This document shows, piece by piece, positions 12,389-12,721 of a DNA stretch of 12,721 nt. The notes beneath the pieces are model-generated. The model was given only the letters and a program-made list of their open reading frames with translations. It was not told the origin of the DNA and did not search any database. The position numbers were made by a program, and so were the translations under genes. Source of the stretch: Alphaproteobacteria bacterium (GTDB lineage: Bacteria > Pseudomonadota > Alphaproteobacteria > Rhizobiales > Xanthobacteraceae); contig VAZH01000005.1 in NCBI GenBank assembly GCA_005884465.1, positions 1 through 12,721 of the forward strand, in the 5' to 3' direction. How positions within the stretch are numbered: position 1 is the first letter of the stretch; each line of letters begins with the position of its first letter.

Positions 12389-12721
12389 ATGGAAAGACGC
12401 CTTGCCGCGATAGTCTGCGCAGACGTCGCCGGTTACTCGCGAATGATGGGAGCCGACGAGGAGGGTACGCACGCCACGTTCAAGGCCCATCGAACCGCGA
12501 TACACCCGATCATCCTCAATCATGGCGGCCGGTTCGTGAAGAACACCGGCGACGGTTTCCTGCTGGAGTTTCCGAGCATCGTCGGGGCAATCGAGGCTGC
12601 TATCGCGATGCAGGCGCTGATGGTGGAACGCAACAACCATATTCCCGCCGATCGGGTCATGCAGTTTCGTATGGGCGTCCACATGGGCGATGTGATGGCC
12701 GACGAAGACGAAGTGTTCGGG
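12389..12721 (+). CDS. Class III adenylate/guanylate cyclase domain protein, N-terminal part only
   Basis: Open from ATG 12389 to the right edge (111 codons), with GGAG eight bases upstream. The protein begins directly with the catalytic domain: RRLAAIVCADVAGYSRMMGADEEGT (first metal aspartate Asp12), then GGRFVKNTGDGFLLEF (46-61) with Lys51 in the purine-selecting position and second metal aspartate Asp55, then RMGVHMGDVM (94-103). These are the usual class III cyclase motifs for making cyclic AMP from ATP. In Bradyrhizobium relatives this N-terminal arrangement is generally followed by TolB-like and tetratricopeptide regions, which would lie beyond the window. A 6-bp dyad, ACCACG/CGTGGT (12348-12362), lies 26 bases before the start. 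Confidence 0.88.
   Translation, partial: MERRLAAIVCADVAGYSRMMGADEEGTHATFKAHRTAIHPIILNHGGRFVKNTGDGFLLEFPSIVGAIEAAIAMQALMVERNNHIPADRVMQFRMGVHMGDVMADEDEVFG

Noticed and set aside
1..12721. CRISPR array, insertion sequence, integrase/attachment site, phage or defence island
   Set aside because: No regularly spaced direct repeats, no transposase or integrase motifs, and no direct-repeat flank next to the tRNA-Val 3' end were found by eye.

Overview
The window looks like chromosomal DNA of an alphaproteobacterium of the Bradyrhizobium/Rhodopseudomonas/Afipia group (Nitrobacteraceae). It is GC-rich. It carries a CpdR-type cell-cycle response regulator beside an N-formylglutamate amidohydrolase family gene, a histidinol-phosphatase, a Bug-type (TctC) periplasmic binding protein, a class III nucleotidyl cyclase, and three copies of the 'gtcatgcccggc...gccgggcatgac' style intergenic palindromes common in that group. 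The organism is inferred from gene content and style, not from a marker gene.

Layout. 1-556: 5' part of an amidohydrolase (minus strand, continues off the left edge). 557-1300: decayed DNA with the C-terminal relic of an RpiR-family regulator (about 726-974) and a composite palindrome (1041-1186). 1301-2373, minus strand: two exported proteins with low-complexity tandem repeats. 2515-4400, minus strand: a translationally coupled pair, a membrane serine hydrolase (GHSLG) and an isoprenylcysteine/phospholipid methyltransferase-like membrane protein. 4654-6054, plus strand: an SGNH hydrolase with its own terminator, then a divergent family I inorganic pyrophosphatase homologue. 6090-7166, minus strand: a GT4 glycosyltransferase. 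7367-7441, minus strand: tRNA-Val(GAC). 7525-7884, minus strand: cpdR. 8189-9076, plus strand: N-formylglutamate amidohydrolase. 9077-9684: a 608-base gap holding a cruciform-type repeat, a strongly supported small structured RNA gene on the minus strand (about 9232-9320) and an unassigned hairpin (9555-9600). 9685-11977, plus strand: hisN, a cysteine hydrolase (isochorismatase fold) and a Bug-type binding protein, closely spaced and probably co-transcribed. 11978-12388: a third palindromic repeat and a C-terminal LysR relic (minus strand). 12389 to the end: N-terminal part of an adenylate/guanylate cyclase.

How the parts relate. cpdR, the N-formylglutamate amidohydrolase and hisN form the housekeeping core. 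The segment 557-7200 is more accessory in character: two-gene modules of lipid or envelope enzymes, repeat-rich secreted proteins and regulator relics. The most notable non-protein signal is the roughly 89-nt minus-strand RNA. It has a near-consensus promoter with 17-bp spacing, a 10-bp hairpin, two small hairpins back to back that each expose a CUCC anti-Shine-Dalgarno sequence in the loop, and a 10-bp Rho-independent terminator followed by six U.
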